DNA of 64,000 nucleotides from an uncultured Pelagibacteraceae bacterium (GTDB lineage Bacteria; Pseudomonadota; Alphaproteobacteria; Pelagibacterales; Pelagibacteraceae). Position numbers and translations under genes: made by a program. Shown piece by piece: positions 19,374 to 29,034 of the stretch. Within the stretch, counting starts at the first letter, position 1, and the number at the start of each line of letters is the position of its first letter. The stretch is from contig CACEEW010000001.1 of assembly GCA_902558705.1 (NCBI GenBank), positions 105,892 through 169,891 on the forward strand. The letters run 5' to 3'. The notes below the pieces were generated by a model. That model was not told where the DNA came from. It searched no databases and was given only the letters and a program-made list of their open reading frames with translations.

Positions 19374-19964
19374 ATGCACCCTGAAATTTTATCAATGGCT
19401 TTGTTTTGGATAGTAGCAGCCTACACCCCAGGTCCGAACAACGTAATAGCTTCTTATTCAGGTTTTAATTTTGGTATAAAAAAAACATTACCACATATTT
19501 TTGGAGTTGCATTAGGATTTACTTTTCTGATTTTTCTATTAACAATTGGTTTAGTTAATGTATTCAAAATATTTCCTATTATTCAAGTTTCTTTAAAATA
19601 TTTAGGAAGTATATTTTTAGTATACTTAGCTTATAAAATTTATTTTTCAAAGATAGATAGTGAGAAAAAAAATGAAAACCCAGTAAAGTTCATTGAGACA
19701 TTTCTTTTTCAATTCTTAAATCCTAAAGGTGTATTAATTGGTATAATTATTGTATCAACTTATGTCGAACATGGAGAGAACTATTTGAAATATGCGACTC
19801 AAGTTATTCTTTTTGCATTCTTAGTTTCTTTAAGCAGTATTACTTTTTGGACATTTGTAGGTAAATATCTAAGGAAATTTGCGACAAATGAGAAATTTAT
19901 TAAATACTTTAATTGTGTTATGTCACTGCTTCTTATTTTAAGCATAATTACTTTTTATATATAA
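19374..19964 (+). CDS. LysE/RhtB family amino acid exporter
   Basis: TPGPNNVIASYSGFNFGIKKTLPHIFGVALGF, FLFQFLNPKGVLIG. Confidence 0.85.
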   Translation: MHPEILSMALFWIVAAYTPGPNNVIASYSGFNFGIKKTLPHIFGVALGFTFLIFLLTIGLVNVFKIFPIIQVSLKYLGSIFLVYLAYKIYFSKIDSEKKNENPVKFIETFLFQFLNPKGVLIGIIIVSTYVEHGENYLKYATQVILFAFLVSLSSITFWTFVGKYLRKFATNEKFIKYFNCVMSLLLILSIITFYI

Positions 19965-19967
19965 TAC

Positions 19968-22637
19968 ATGAAACCAGGTACAAAAAATTCATACAATTCA
20001 TTAACAGACATAAAGATTAATAATAAAGACTTTAAAATTTTTTCTTTATCTAAAGCTGAAACTAATGGCCTAGATGGTATATCAAAGCTACCTAAATCCC
20101 TTAAGGTATTACTTGAAAATCTTTTAAGATATGAAGATGACTTGTCAGTTACTAAAAATCAAATTGAAGCAATAAAAAAATGGCTAAAAGAAAAAAAATC
20201 CAAAACTGAAATAGCATATAGACCAGCAAGAGTTTTACTTCAAGACTACACTGGAATACCTGCAGTAGCAGATCTTGCTGCTATGCGAGAAGCTGTTAAG
20301 AACAAAAATAAAGATCCAAATACAATTAACCCTCTTTCAGCTGTAGACCTTGTAATTGACCACTCGGTTCAAGTAGACCAATCTGCAAAAGCAGACTCTT
20401 TTGATAAAAATGTTGAAATTGAATTTAATAGAAATGGAGAACGATACTCTTTTCTTAAATGGGGACAACAGGCATTTAACAACTTTAGAATAGTTCCACC
20501 AGGAACGGGGATTTGTCATCAAGTTAATCTTGAATATCTCTCAAAAGTTGTTTGGTCTGCTGAGCACGAAGGTCAATATTATTTATTTCCTGATACACTT
20601 GTTGGTACAGATAGTCATACAACAATGGTTAATGGCTTGTCTGTTTTAGGATGGGGTGTTGGAGGTATAGAAGCAGAAGCAGGAATGTTAGGACAGCCAA
20701 TATCTATGTTAATTCCAGAAGTTATTGGTTTTGAAGTAAAAAATAAAATGCCTGAGGGCACTACAGCTACTGATTTGGTTTTAACAGTTGTTAAGATGTT
20801 AAGAGATAAGGGTGTTGTTGGAAAATTTGTAGAGTTTTATGGTGATGGTTTGAAGAATTTAACTCTAGCTGATCGCGCAACAATAGCAAATATGGCTCCA
20901 GAGTATGGTGCAACGTGTGGATTTTTCCCAATAGATGATGAGACTTTAAAATATTTAAAATTTTCTGGAAGAGATCAGTCCATAGTAAAAATAGTGGAGG
21001 AGTATGCAAAAGCTCAAGGATTATGGGTAAGTGATGATATTGAATTTACAGATACTTTAACTCTGGATATGTCTACAATAGTACCTACAATTTCTGGACC
21101 AAAAAGACCTCAAGACAAAGTTTTGTTAACTGATGCATCAAAAAGCTTTAAAAAAAGTTTTGAAGATACAACTAATAGAAAAGATTTCTCAGTGGCTAAA
21201 GTTCCTAATACTGATTTTGAAATAAAAGATGGATCTATTCTAATTGCAGCGATTACATCTTGCACAAATACTTCAAATCCAAACGTTCTTATAGGAGCAG
21301 GTTTGCTTGCAAAAAAAGCTGTAGAGCTTGGTCTTGATGTAAAACCTTGGGTAAAAACTTCGTTAGCTCCAGGGTCTCAAGTGGTTACAGATTATTTAGC
21401 CAAAGCTGGCTTAAACATTTATTTAGACAAATTAGGTTTTAATCTGGTTGGTTATGGCTGCACTACATGCATTGGAAATTCTGGTCCATTGGCAGATAAT
21501 ATAGTTGAAGCTATCCGAAAAGAAGATATTTACGGTGTTTCAGTTTTATCTGGAAATAGAAATTTTGAAGGAAGAATTTCTCCTCATATTAAAGCAAATT
21601 ATTTAGCATCTCCTGCTTTAGTAGTTGCTTATGCTTTAGCAGGACATATGGAATTTGATTTGTACAAAGACTCTTTTGGAAAAGATAAAAATGGAAATGA
21701 TGTTTTTATGAAAGATATTTGGCCGACTAACAAAGAAATAGAAGAAACTCTTAAATCATCTTTAAACGCTGAAATGTTTGTTAAAAGATATTCAAATGTT
21801 TCTGAGGGACCAAAACAGTGGCAAGAAATCAAAACAGAAAAAACAAGCATTTATAATTGGGAAGAAAACTCTACCTATGTAAAAAAACCTCCTTTTTTTG
21901 ACAACCTTCCAGATGAACCAGAGGGTTTTCAAGAAATTAAAGATGCTAGACCATTACTGATCTTAGGTGATATGGTTACAACAGATCATATTTCACCCGC
22001 TGGAAATATTCAGAAAGAAAGCCCTACTGGTGAATATTTTATGAAACATCAAATATTACCTAAAGATTATAATTCCTATGGTTCTAGAAGAGGTAATCAT
22101 GAAGTTATGATGAGAGGAACTTTTGCTAATATAAGAATTAGGAATGAAATGGCCCCAGGTACAGAGGGGGGTTTTACCAAGCTGTACCCTGAAGATAAAG
22201 TAATGCCAATTTATGATGCAGTTGTGGAATATAAAAAAAGAGGAACAGACCTAGTTGTTATTGGAGGCAAAGAGTATGGAACCGGTTCTTCTAGAGACTG
22301 GGCTGCTAAAGGAACAAAACTATTAGGAGTAAAAACTGTAATTGCTGAAAGCTTTGAAAGAATTCATAGATCAAATTTGATTGGTATGGGCATCTTACCA
22401 TTACAATTTATTGATAATATAGATAGAAAAAAACTTAATTTAATTGGATCTGAATTAATAAGTGTAATGGAAATTGAAAATGGAATTAACCCCTCTGATA
22501 AGATTAAGGTTGAAATAAAGTATGCCTCAGGAGAGATTAAAAAGATCCAAACATTATGTAGGATCGATACTAAAAATGAATTAGAGTATTATAAAAATGG
22601 AGGCATATTGCAATATGTCCTTAGAAATATGATTTAA
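19968..22637 (+). CDS. acnA: Aconitate hydratase
   Basis: 889 aa; VGTDSHTTMVNGLSVLGWGVGGIEAEA, AAITSCTNTSNP, GYGCTTCIGNSGPL, GKEYGTGSSRDWAAKG. Confidence 0.97.
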   Translation: MKPGTKNSYNSLTDIKINNKDFKIFSLSKAETNGLDGISKLPKSLKVLLENLLRYEDDLSVTKNQIEAIKKWLKEKKSKTEIAYRPARVLLQDYTGIPAVADLAAMREAVKNKNKDPNTINPLSAVDLVIDHSVQVDQSAKADSFDKNVEIEFNRNGERYSFLKWGQQAFNNFRIVPPGTGICHQVNLEYLSKVVWSAEHEGQYYLFPDTLVGTDSHTTMVNGLSVLGWGVGGIEAEAGMLGQPISMLIPEVIGFEVKNKMPEGTTATDLVLTVVKMLRDKGVVGKFVEFYGDGLKNLTLADRATIANMAPEYGATCGFFPIDDETLKYLKFSGRDQSIVKIVEEYAKAQGLWVSDDIEFTDTLTLDMSTIVPTISGPKRPQDKVLLTDASKSFKKSFEDTTNRKDFSVAKVPNTDFEIKDGSILIAAITSCTNTSNPNVLIGAGLLAKKAVELGLDVKPWVKTSLAPGSQVVTDYLAKAGLNIYLDKLGFNLVGYGCTTCIGNSGPLADNIVEAIRKEDIYGVSVLSGNRNFEGRISPHIKANYLASPALVVAYALAGHMEFDLYKDSFGKDKNGNDVFMKDIWPTNKEIEETLKSSLNAEMFVKRYSNVSEGPKQWQEIKTEKTSIYNWEENSTYVKKPPFFDNLPDEPEGFQEIKDARPLLILGDMVTTDHISPAGNIQKESPTGEYFMKHQILPKDYNSYGSRRGNHEVMMRGTFANIRIRNEMAPGTEGGFTKLYPEDKVMPIYDAVVEYKKRGTDLVVIGGKEYGTGSSRDWAAKGTKLLGVKTVIAESFERIHRSNLIGMGILPLQFIDNIDRKKLNLIGSELISVMEIENGINPSDKIKVEIKYASGEIKKIQTLCRIDTKNELEYYKNGGILQYVLRNMI

Positions 22638-22639
22638 AA

Positions 22640-23284
22640 ATGGATGAAGAAATCTCTATAATTGATAGAAATACAAGAAATCAAAAAATTAAAGATTTTT
22701 TTATAAATAATAAAAAGATATTAGCAACAATTACAATTTTTTTAATATTTTCAATTTTAAGTTTTTACATATATCAAATTTATGAAGACCAACATAAAGA
22801 GAACATTTCAAATAGATATAATAGTGCAATAATTGAACATAAGAATGGTGATGACTCTAAAATTATCTCTGAGATGAAAGAAATTATCGAGGATAAAAAC
22901 AGCACATATTCTCCTTTAGCGCTTTATTATTTGATCGACGAAAATTTGATAAAAGACAAAAATGAAATTAATTATTTATTTGATGTTCTTATAAATAAAA
23001 CTTCCTTAGATTATGAAATCAAAAATCTTATAATATATAAAAAGGCTCTTTTTAATGCTGACACGATTAATGAAAATGAATTATTGAATATATTGAACCC
23101 CATCATTAATTCAAAAAGTATTTGGAAGTCACATGGATTATATTTATTAGCAGAATATTTTTACTCAAAAAATGAAAAACAAAAGTCAAAAGAATTTTTT
23201 AATCAAATACTAAATACAAAAAATGCTAATACAGACATAATAAAAGAAACTCAAAAAAGATTAAACCGAGATCTTAGTGAATAA
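22640..23284 (+). CDS. Membrane-anchored TPR-like protein (YfgM-like), directly upstream of bamB
   Basis: N-terminal TM segment and helical repeat C-terminus; overlaps the next gene by 8 nt; synteny with bamB. Confidence 0.6.
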   Translation: MDEEISIIDRNTRNQKIKDFFINNKKILATITIFLIFSILSFYIYQIYEDQHKENISNRYNSAIIEHKNGDDSKIISEMKEIIEDKNSTYSPLALYYLIDENLIKDKNEINYLFDVLINKTSLDYEIKNLIIYKKALFNADTINENELLNILNPIINSKSIWKSHGLYLLAEYFYSKNEKQKSKEFFNQILNTKNANTDIIKETQKRLNRDLSE

Positions 23285-24575
23285 ACTATTAATATTTATC
23301 TTAATTTCTTTTCTTCTAAACAATTGTTCATTAAACAAGAATTCAAAACTATGGAATGAGAAAGAAAAAATTGAAAATGAAAACAAGAATTTAAAAAAAA
23401 TTCTTGTTGAAAAAAAGAATGTAGTGAGTGAATTAAATGCTTCATTAAAATTAGACTTGTCTAAAAGTCAAAATAATAAAAAAACTAATAATAAACTCAA
23501 TAACTTTGGATCACTGGAATATGAAGGACATCTTAATAAAGTTGCAACCCATAAATTTTCAAAATTTGAAAATTTTGCGCAATCTAATTATGAACCATTA
23601 TTCTTAGATCAAGGTTTAATATTTTTTAATAAAAAAGGAGACATCATAAGAATTGATGAAAATAAAAAAATTTCTTGGAAAAAAAATTATTATTCTAAAA
23701 ATGAAAAAAAATTAAATCCAATTTTATCATTTTCTTTGATAAACAATAATTTAATAGTAGCTGATAATGTTTCAAAAATCTTTTCAATAAATAGTAATAC
23801 TGGAAATTTAATGTGGTCTAATAAAAGTGATTATCCTTTTAATTCAGAAATAAAAATTAATGATAACAAATTTTTTGTAATTGATTATAAAAATACATTG
23901 AGATGTTTTTATTTAAAAGATGGTTCTGAATGTTGGAATGTACAGACAGAAGACTCTTTTACCGTTTCAAAATCAAAATTTTCATTAATAATTAAAGATA
24001 ATCTTGTAATTTTTAACAATTCAATAGGGGACATTACAGCAGTTGATATATCTTCTGGATTAATACAATGGCAACTTCCTACTCAAAAAAGTAATATTGC
24101 TAATGAGACGTATAATTTTAACTACTCAAAATTAATAAGTGATGGTAATTCCATTTATTTTTCTAATAATAAAGATCAATTTTATTCGGTTGATTTGAAA
24201 ACTGGAACAACTAATTGGATTAATGAAATTAATTCTATTTTAACACCTATTATAGTTGACGATTTTATTTTTACTGTTTCGAAAAGTGGACATCTTTTCA
24301 CTCTTCAAAAAAAACAGGGTAATATAATTAAGATTAACAATCTTTATAAAAATTATGATCAAAAAAAAAGAAAGAATTTAAAACCTACAGGTTTTTCTAT
24401 TGGTAGTAATAAACTTTATTTAAGTAATTCAGATGGAAATTTAATAGCAATAAATTTGTATTCAGGAAATGTATTAAAAACTGAAAAAGTTGCTCGTGAC
24501 TTTATATCGAAACCTTACATTCAAGGTGGAAATTTATTTGTTGTTAAAAATGGATCTATAATTCAATATGATTAA
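23277..24575 (+). CDS. bamB: Outer membrane assembly lipoprotein BamB-like (PQQ-type beta-propeller)
   Basis: Lipobox-like LLNNCS; repeats such as NSNTGNLMW, DISSGLIQWQLP, DLKTGTTNWI, NLYSGNVLKT. Confidence 0.8.
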   Translation: MNKLLIFILISFLLNNCSLNKNSKLWNEKEKIENENKNLKKILVEKKNVVSELNASLKLDLSKSQNNKKTNNKLNNFGSLEYEGHLNKVATHKFSKFENFAQSNYEPLFLDQGLIFFNKKGDIIRIDENKKISWKKNYYSKNEKKLNPILSFSLINNNLIVADNVSKIFSINSNTGNLMWSNKSDYPFNSEIKINDNKFFVIDYKNTLRCFYLKDGSECWNVQTEDSFTVSKSKFSLIIKDNLVIFNNSIGDITAVDISSGLIQWQLPTQKSNIANETYNFNYSKLISDGNSIYFSNNKDQFYSVDLKTGTTNWINEINSILTPIIVDDFIFTVSKSGHLFTLQKKQGNIIKINNLYKNYDQKKRKNLKPTGFSIGSNKLYLSNSDGNLIAINLYSGNVLKTEKVARDFISKPYIQGGNLFVVKNGSIIQYD

Positions 24576-24577
24576 AT

Positions 24578-25006
24578 ATGTTTTTAAGATTCTTAGAAAA
24601 AATTGGAAGAAAAAAAGTTGTTCTAGATAGAGGACCTTCCCATCCTAGATATGCTGATGCTAAACCATGGATGAATAGATACTATGTTCTTTTAAGACAT
24701 AGACCAAAATGGTTTCCCTTTAACATCTTGATCCATGAAATGTTGGCTGATGATCATGGAGATGGAGTTCATAATCATACATTTCCTTATATTACGATAA
24801 TATTAAGAGGAGGCTATTGGGAAACTTTGAGTACAGGAAAATTTTGGAGACCACCAGGATACATTGGTTTTAGATCAGCTAATAATTTACATAGAGTTGA
24901 TTTAAAACCTGGTACGAAGCCTTTAACTATATTTATTTCAGGTCCTTTTGGATTGAGACGTGGACCCAGATCAGAGTACGGAATAGATTTTAAAACAAAA
25001 AAATGA
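24578..25006 (+). CDS. Cupin-like conserved hypothetical protein
   Basis: DDHGDGVHNHTFPYITIILRGGYWE...NLHRVDL: possible His metal site on a cupin-like pattern. Confidence 0.5.
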   Translation: MFLRFLEKIGRKKVVLDRGPSHPRYADAKPWMNRYYVLLRHRPKWFPFNILIHEMLADDHGDGVHNHTFPYITIILRGGYWETLSTGKFWRPPGYIGFRSANNLHRVDLKPGTKPLTIFISGPFGLRRGPRSEYGIDFKTKK

Positions 25007-26049
25007 ATTTAAACAAACTATTTTTAAATCATTGTGAAGATAAGCAATATGAAATTAATCAAAATCAAATTAATATAATAGATAAACTTAAGGATTATTA
25101 TTCAAGTAATTTTAATCAAAATTTTCTAAAAAAATTTTTTAAAAAAGGGAAGAGTAAAATAGGATTCTACTTAGTTGGAGATGTGGGGGTTGGTAAAACA
25201 ATGATACTTAATTTTTTTTTTAATATACTAAAAGAAAAAAAATTAAGACTTCATTTTAATGAATTTATGATTAAATTTCATAATTATATTTTTGAAAACA
25301 AAGATAAGGAAAATGGAATAAAAAATTTTGTAAAAGATTTAAGTAAAAAAACCGAAATTATTTATTTTGATGAATTTCAAGTTACGAATATTGTTGATGC
25401 AATGATTTTAGGAAGATTGTTTGAAAAGATATTTGAGGAAAATATTAAAGTTATTTTTTCGTCAAATATACTTATTAAAGATCTTTATAAAGATGGATTG
25501 CAAAGAGATCAATTTATTCCATTCATAAAAATTTTAGAAAATTATTGTTTTCAGAAAGAATTGTTAATTGATGAGGATTATCGCTCAAGTAAAAATGTTA
25601 ATTTAGAAAGATTTTTATCTCCAATTGATAAATCAACAAATTTTATATTAAATAAATATTTTAGAAAAGTTACCAAGAATAAAGAAAAGACACTAAAAAT
25701 TTTAGAAATAAAAGGACGCCAAATAAGATTAGAAAATTTTTATGACGGAGTTATAAAATTTACCTTTGATGAATTATTTAATAAAAATCTGGGATCTGAG
25801 GATTATATAGCAATCGCTGATATTAGTGATTTTATCTTTATTATAAATTTACCTAAATTTGATCAAAATAATTCCAATCAACAACAAAGATTTATTACTT
25901 TTATTGATATTATTTATGAAAAAAAAATTCCACTAATGATTACCTCTGAGGAAAATTTAGATTTTTTAGGATCATCTAATAATTTGTATGAACCATTTAA
26001 AAGAACAACCAGTCGATTATATGAATTAACATCTGTGGAAAAAAATTAA
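25003..26049 (+). CDS. zapE: AFG1/ZapE family ATPase
   Basis: Walker A LVGDVGVGKTMIL, IIYFDEFQVTNIVDAMILGRL, IFSSNI. Confidence 0.9.
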   Translation: MNLNKLFLNHCEDKQYEINQNQINIIDKLKDYYSSNFNQNFLKKFFKKGKSKIGFYLVGDVGVGKTMILNFFFNILKEKKLRLHFNEFMIKFHNYIFENKDKENGIKNFVKDLSKKTEIIYFDEFQVTNIVDAMILGRLFEKIFEENIKVIFSSNILIKDLYKDGLQRDQFIPFIKILENYCFQKELLIDEDYRSSKNVNLERFLSPIDKSTNFILNKYFRKVTKNKEKTLKILEIKGRQIRLENFYDGVIKFTFDELFNKNLGSEDYIAIADISDFIFIINLPKFDQNNSNQQQRFITFIDIIYEKKIPLMITSEENLDFLGSSNNLYEPFKRTTSRLYELTSVEKN

Positions 26050-26468
26050 TGAAGCAAGAGTTCCTTAATCTAAAAATAAGTACTACTGGTCAAAGGTTGT
26101 ATGAATTCACTGATCAGACAATTCAGTGGATTAACACTAATAAGTTTAAAAATGGGATGCTTAATTTAAGTATTCAACATACTAGTGCATCCCTAATTGT
26201 TCAAGAAAATGCTGATCCAGATGTTCAAATCGATTTAATAAATTATTTTGACAAACTGGTACCAATGAACAATAAATTGTACGTACACACCACTGAGGGT
26301 AAAGACGATATGCCTGCTCATATAAAATCTGCTTTAACCAACAACCAAATCTCGCTTAGTATTAAAAATAATGAATTACTTCTTGGAACTTGGCAGGGTT
26401 TATATTTATTTGAACATCGTTTAGAGACGCAGAATAGAACAATTATTCACCATTTTATTGGCGAATAG
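26049..26468 (+). CDS. YjbQ family protein
   Basis: NGMLNLSIQHTSASLIVQENADPDVQIDL, TEGKDDMPAHIKSAL, GTWQGLYLFEHR. Confidence 0.9.
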   Translation: MKQEFLNLKISTTGQRLYEFTDQTIQWINTNKFKNGMLNLSIQHTSASLIVQENADPDVQIDLINYFDKLVPMNNKLYVHTTEGKDDMPAHIKSALTNNQISLSIKNNELLLGTWQGLYLFEHRLETQNRTIIHHFIGE

Positions 26469-26473
26469 AGTAT

Positions 26474-27892
26474 TTATTTCTTAAGTGATTGAAAAGCCTC
26501 TAGAGCAGCAGCTCTTGCTTTTTCGTGGATCACTATAGGTTTAGGATAGTCTTTCCCTATTATAGTCTTAATAGCTTCTTGGTGTTTATGCTCCATTTCC
26601 CATGGCTTGTGAATAAATTTGTTAGGGACTTTGCTTAACTCAGGAACCCATTTTTTTACGTATAGACCTTCTTTATCAAATTTTTCACCCTGCAAAATAG
26701 GATTAAATATTCTAAAGTAAGGTGCAGCATCAGCTCCACAACCAGCAACCCATTGCCATTGAGCTACGTTATTTGCTTTATTAAAGTCTAATAAACAATT
26801 TCTGAAATGTTTTTCACCCTCTGTCCAATTAATTCTCAAATGCTTAACCAAAAAAGAACCAACTACCATTCTAATTCTGTTATGCATCCATCCAGTTTCG
26901 TACAACTCTCTCATTCCAGCATCTACAATAGGATAGCCAGTCATTCCTGATTTCCATGCTTTTAGAAACTTTTTATTTTTTATCCAAGGAAATCGATCGA
27001 ATTCTTTTCTATAATTACCTTTTAAAAATTCCGGAAAATAATTTATTAAGCTATGTGAAAACTCACGCCAACCTAATTCATTAACATATTTTCTGTAGCC
27101 AATTCCTTTAGATTTAATCTCGTTACATTTTTGCCAAATCGTACTTACGTGAATTTGACCATGCTTAATATAAGGAGATAATTTTGAGGTACCTTCAACT
27201 GATGGATAATCTCTAGCTGTTCCATAATCTTTAATTCTTTTTTCGATCAAATTATTAAGAACTTTTTTAGAGTCATTTTCTGAAACTTTCCAATATTCTT
27301 CAAATTTTTTATACCAATTCTTTTTAGGCAAAATATCTTTAGGTTCTATACAATTTTTGAAAACTGAGATTGACTTTGTTTTTTTTTTTACAATATAATT
27401 TTTACTTGGAGGTAAGCTTAAATATTTTTGTTCAGCATTTTTCCAAAATGGACTAAACACTTTAAAGGGTGTTCCATCGTTTTTAGCTACTTCTTGAAAT
27501 TCGTTTAAAATATTTCCTTTAAAATATTTAAACTGAACTTCATTTTTTAAAAAAGCATCTCTAATTTTTTTACCTTTAGCAATTACATCTGGTTCGTATA
27601 TTTTATTCCAATAAACTGAAATATTATCTTTTTTTTTTATCTTTGATAACACATCTAGCTCATCTCCCTCTAATATTTGAAGATTTATTTTATATTTATA
27701 TAATTCTGATTTAAATTCTTCTAAAGATTTATATAACCACCATTTTTGTGCTTCTCGTTTTTTATCAAAATCAGCTTTGTTATAAATAAATAATCCAATA
27801 ACATTATCATGATTTTGACTAGCAAAAGAAAGTGCTGGATTATGTTCAATTCTAAAATCTTCCCTGATCCAAAATATTGCATTTTTTGTCAT
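26474..27892 (-). CDS. phrB: Deoxyribodipyrimidine photolyase
   Basis: IFWIREDFRIEHNPAL, GMTGYPIVDAGMRELYETGWMHNRIRMVVGSFLVKHL, RIFNPILQGEKFD; start set at MTKNAIFW (27892), not the 27949 ORF start that overlaps the upstream gene. Confidence 0.95.
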   Translation of the reverse strand: MTKNAIFWIREDFRIEHNPALSFASQNHDNVIGLFIYNKADFDKKREAQKWWLYKSLEEFKSELYKYKINLQILEGDELDVLSKIKKKDNISVYWNKIYEPDVIAKGKKIRDAFLKNEVQFKYFKGNILNEFQEVAKNDGTPFKVFSPFWKNAEQKYLSLPPSKNYIVKKKTKSISVFKNCIEPKDILPKKNWYKKFEEYWKVSENDSKKVLNNLIEKRIKDYGTARDYPSVEGTSKLSPYIKHGQIHVSTIWQKCNEIKSKGIGYRKYVNELGWREFSHSLINYFPEFLKGNYRKEFDRFPWIKNKKFLKAWKSGMTGYPIVDAGMRELYETGWMHNRIRMVVGSFLVKHLRINWTEGEKHFRNCLLDFNKANNVAQWQWVAGCGADAAPYFRIFNPILQGEKFDKEGLYVKKWVPELSKVPNKFIHKPWEMEHKHQEAIKTIIGKDYPKPIVIHEKARAAALEAFQSLKK

Positions 27893-27899
27893 GTGAATT

Positions 27900-29033
27900 T
27901 TATTTTCTTCCTTTAGATAGCAGTTGTTTGTAAAGTTTAACATCTGCATTACCTTCGCATCCTATTACTAAAACATTAGATTTTTCGTTAAGTTCAATGA
28001 GTTTTTTAGTCTTAAAATTATTACAAACACCAATTAGGCTTATAATTCCAGGTGTTGAGCATTCTCCACCAATAATTGAATTTTTGCTTAGCTTTTTGTC
28101 TTTAAGCATAGCTAAAGTTTTGGCAACATTCCTATCACTTACAGATACACAACAATTGCATGCTTTTTTTAATATTTGCCAAGGAATATATGACATTTCA
28201 TTACATGACATACCGCCCATGATACTCTCTTTTTTAATCTTAATTTTTTTAAGTCTATTATTTTTAATGCTCTGAAGTACACAATCAGCTCTATCAGGCT
28301 CAACAATTATTATTTTTGGAATTCTTCTAAAATATTTAGCAACACCAGCAACAACACCAGCAGCCATGCCACCTACACCGGCTTGTAAAAAAATATGGGT
28401 TATATATTGATTAGTTTGTTTAGATATTTCTCTTATCATTATGGAATATCCTGCCATTGTAAGTTGAGGGACCAATTTATAATCTCTTGTAGCAACATCT
28501 TGCACAATTTTCCAATTATTTTTTTTTGATAACTTTTTACATTCATTAAGAGAGTTTTCATAATCTCCTTTAACTTTTATAACTTCAGCTCCAAATTTTT
28601 TAATTTCTTTAATTCTTGAATCACTTACGTATTGACTGACAAAGATTTTGCATTTTAGACCTAATCTTTTAGCTCCCCATGCAACAGATCTTCCATGGTT
28701 TCCAGCAGTTGCTGAGGAAATAATTATATTTTTTTTTCCTTTAGATATTCTTTCAACAGCATATGCGCCCCCTAATGCCTTAAAGGATTTTAAATGAAAT
28801 CTTTTGGATTCATCTTTATAAAAAACATTGTTAAGTTTTAAATTTTTTTGTAATTTATCAAGTTTAATTAGGGGTGTAGCCTTATAATTTTTCCAACTAG
28901 AAATTGATTTAAAAGCATTCGTTAATAACAAAGAAGGAACAAATTTTAAAACATAATTTCTTTTAAAACTGAAATTATTATTTTTTAAAGATTTTATAAG
29001 CGTCCAGTTTTTAATACTTTTTAAACTCTTCAC
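27900..29033 (-). CDS. PLP-dependent enzyme, diaminopropionate ammonia-lyase-like
   Basis: KDESKRFHLKSFKALGGAYAVE, SSATAGNHGRSVAWGAKRLG, QAGVGGMAAGVV, GGMSCNEMSYIPW. Confidence 0.82.
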   Translation of the reverse strand: MKSLKSIKNWTLIKSLKNNNFSFKRNYVLKFVPSLLLTNAFKSISSWKNYKATPLIKLDKLQKNLKLNNVFYKDESKRFHLKSFKALGGAYAVERISKGKKNIIISSATAGNHGRSVAWGAKRLGLKCKIFVSQYVSDSRIKEIKKFGAEVIKVKGDYENSLNECKKLSKKNNWKIVQDVATRDYKLVPQLTMAGYSIMIREISKQTNQYITHIFLQAGVGGMAAGVVAGVAKYFRRIPKIIIVEPDRADCVLQSIKNNRLKKIKIKKESIMGGMSCNEMSYIPWQILKKACNCCVSVSDRNVAKTLAMLKDKKLSKNSIIGGECSTPGIISLIGVCNNFKTKKLIELNEKSNVLVIGCEGNADVKLYKQLLSKGRK

Positions 29034-29034
29034 T

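Noticed and set aside
27893-27949. N-terminal extension of the photolyase ORF
   Set aside because: Overlaps the upstream PLP gene; the photolyase fold starts at MTKNAIFWIREDF
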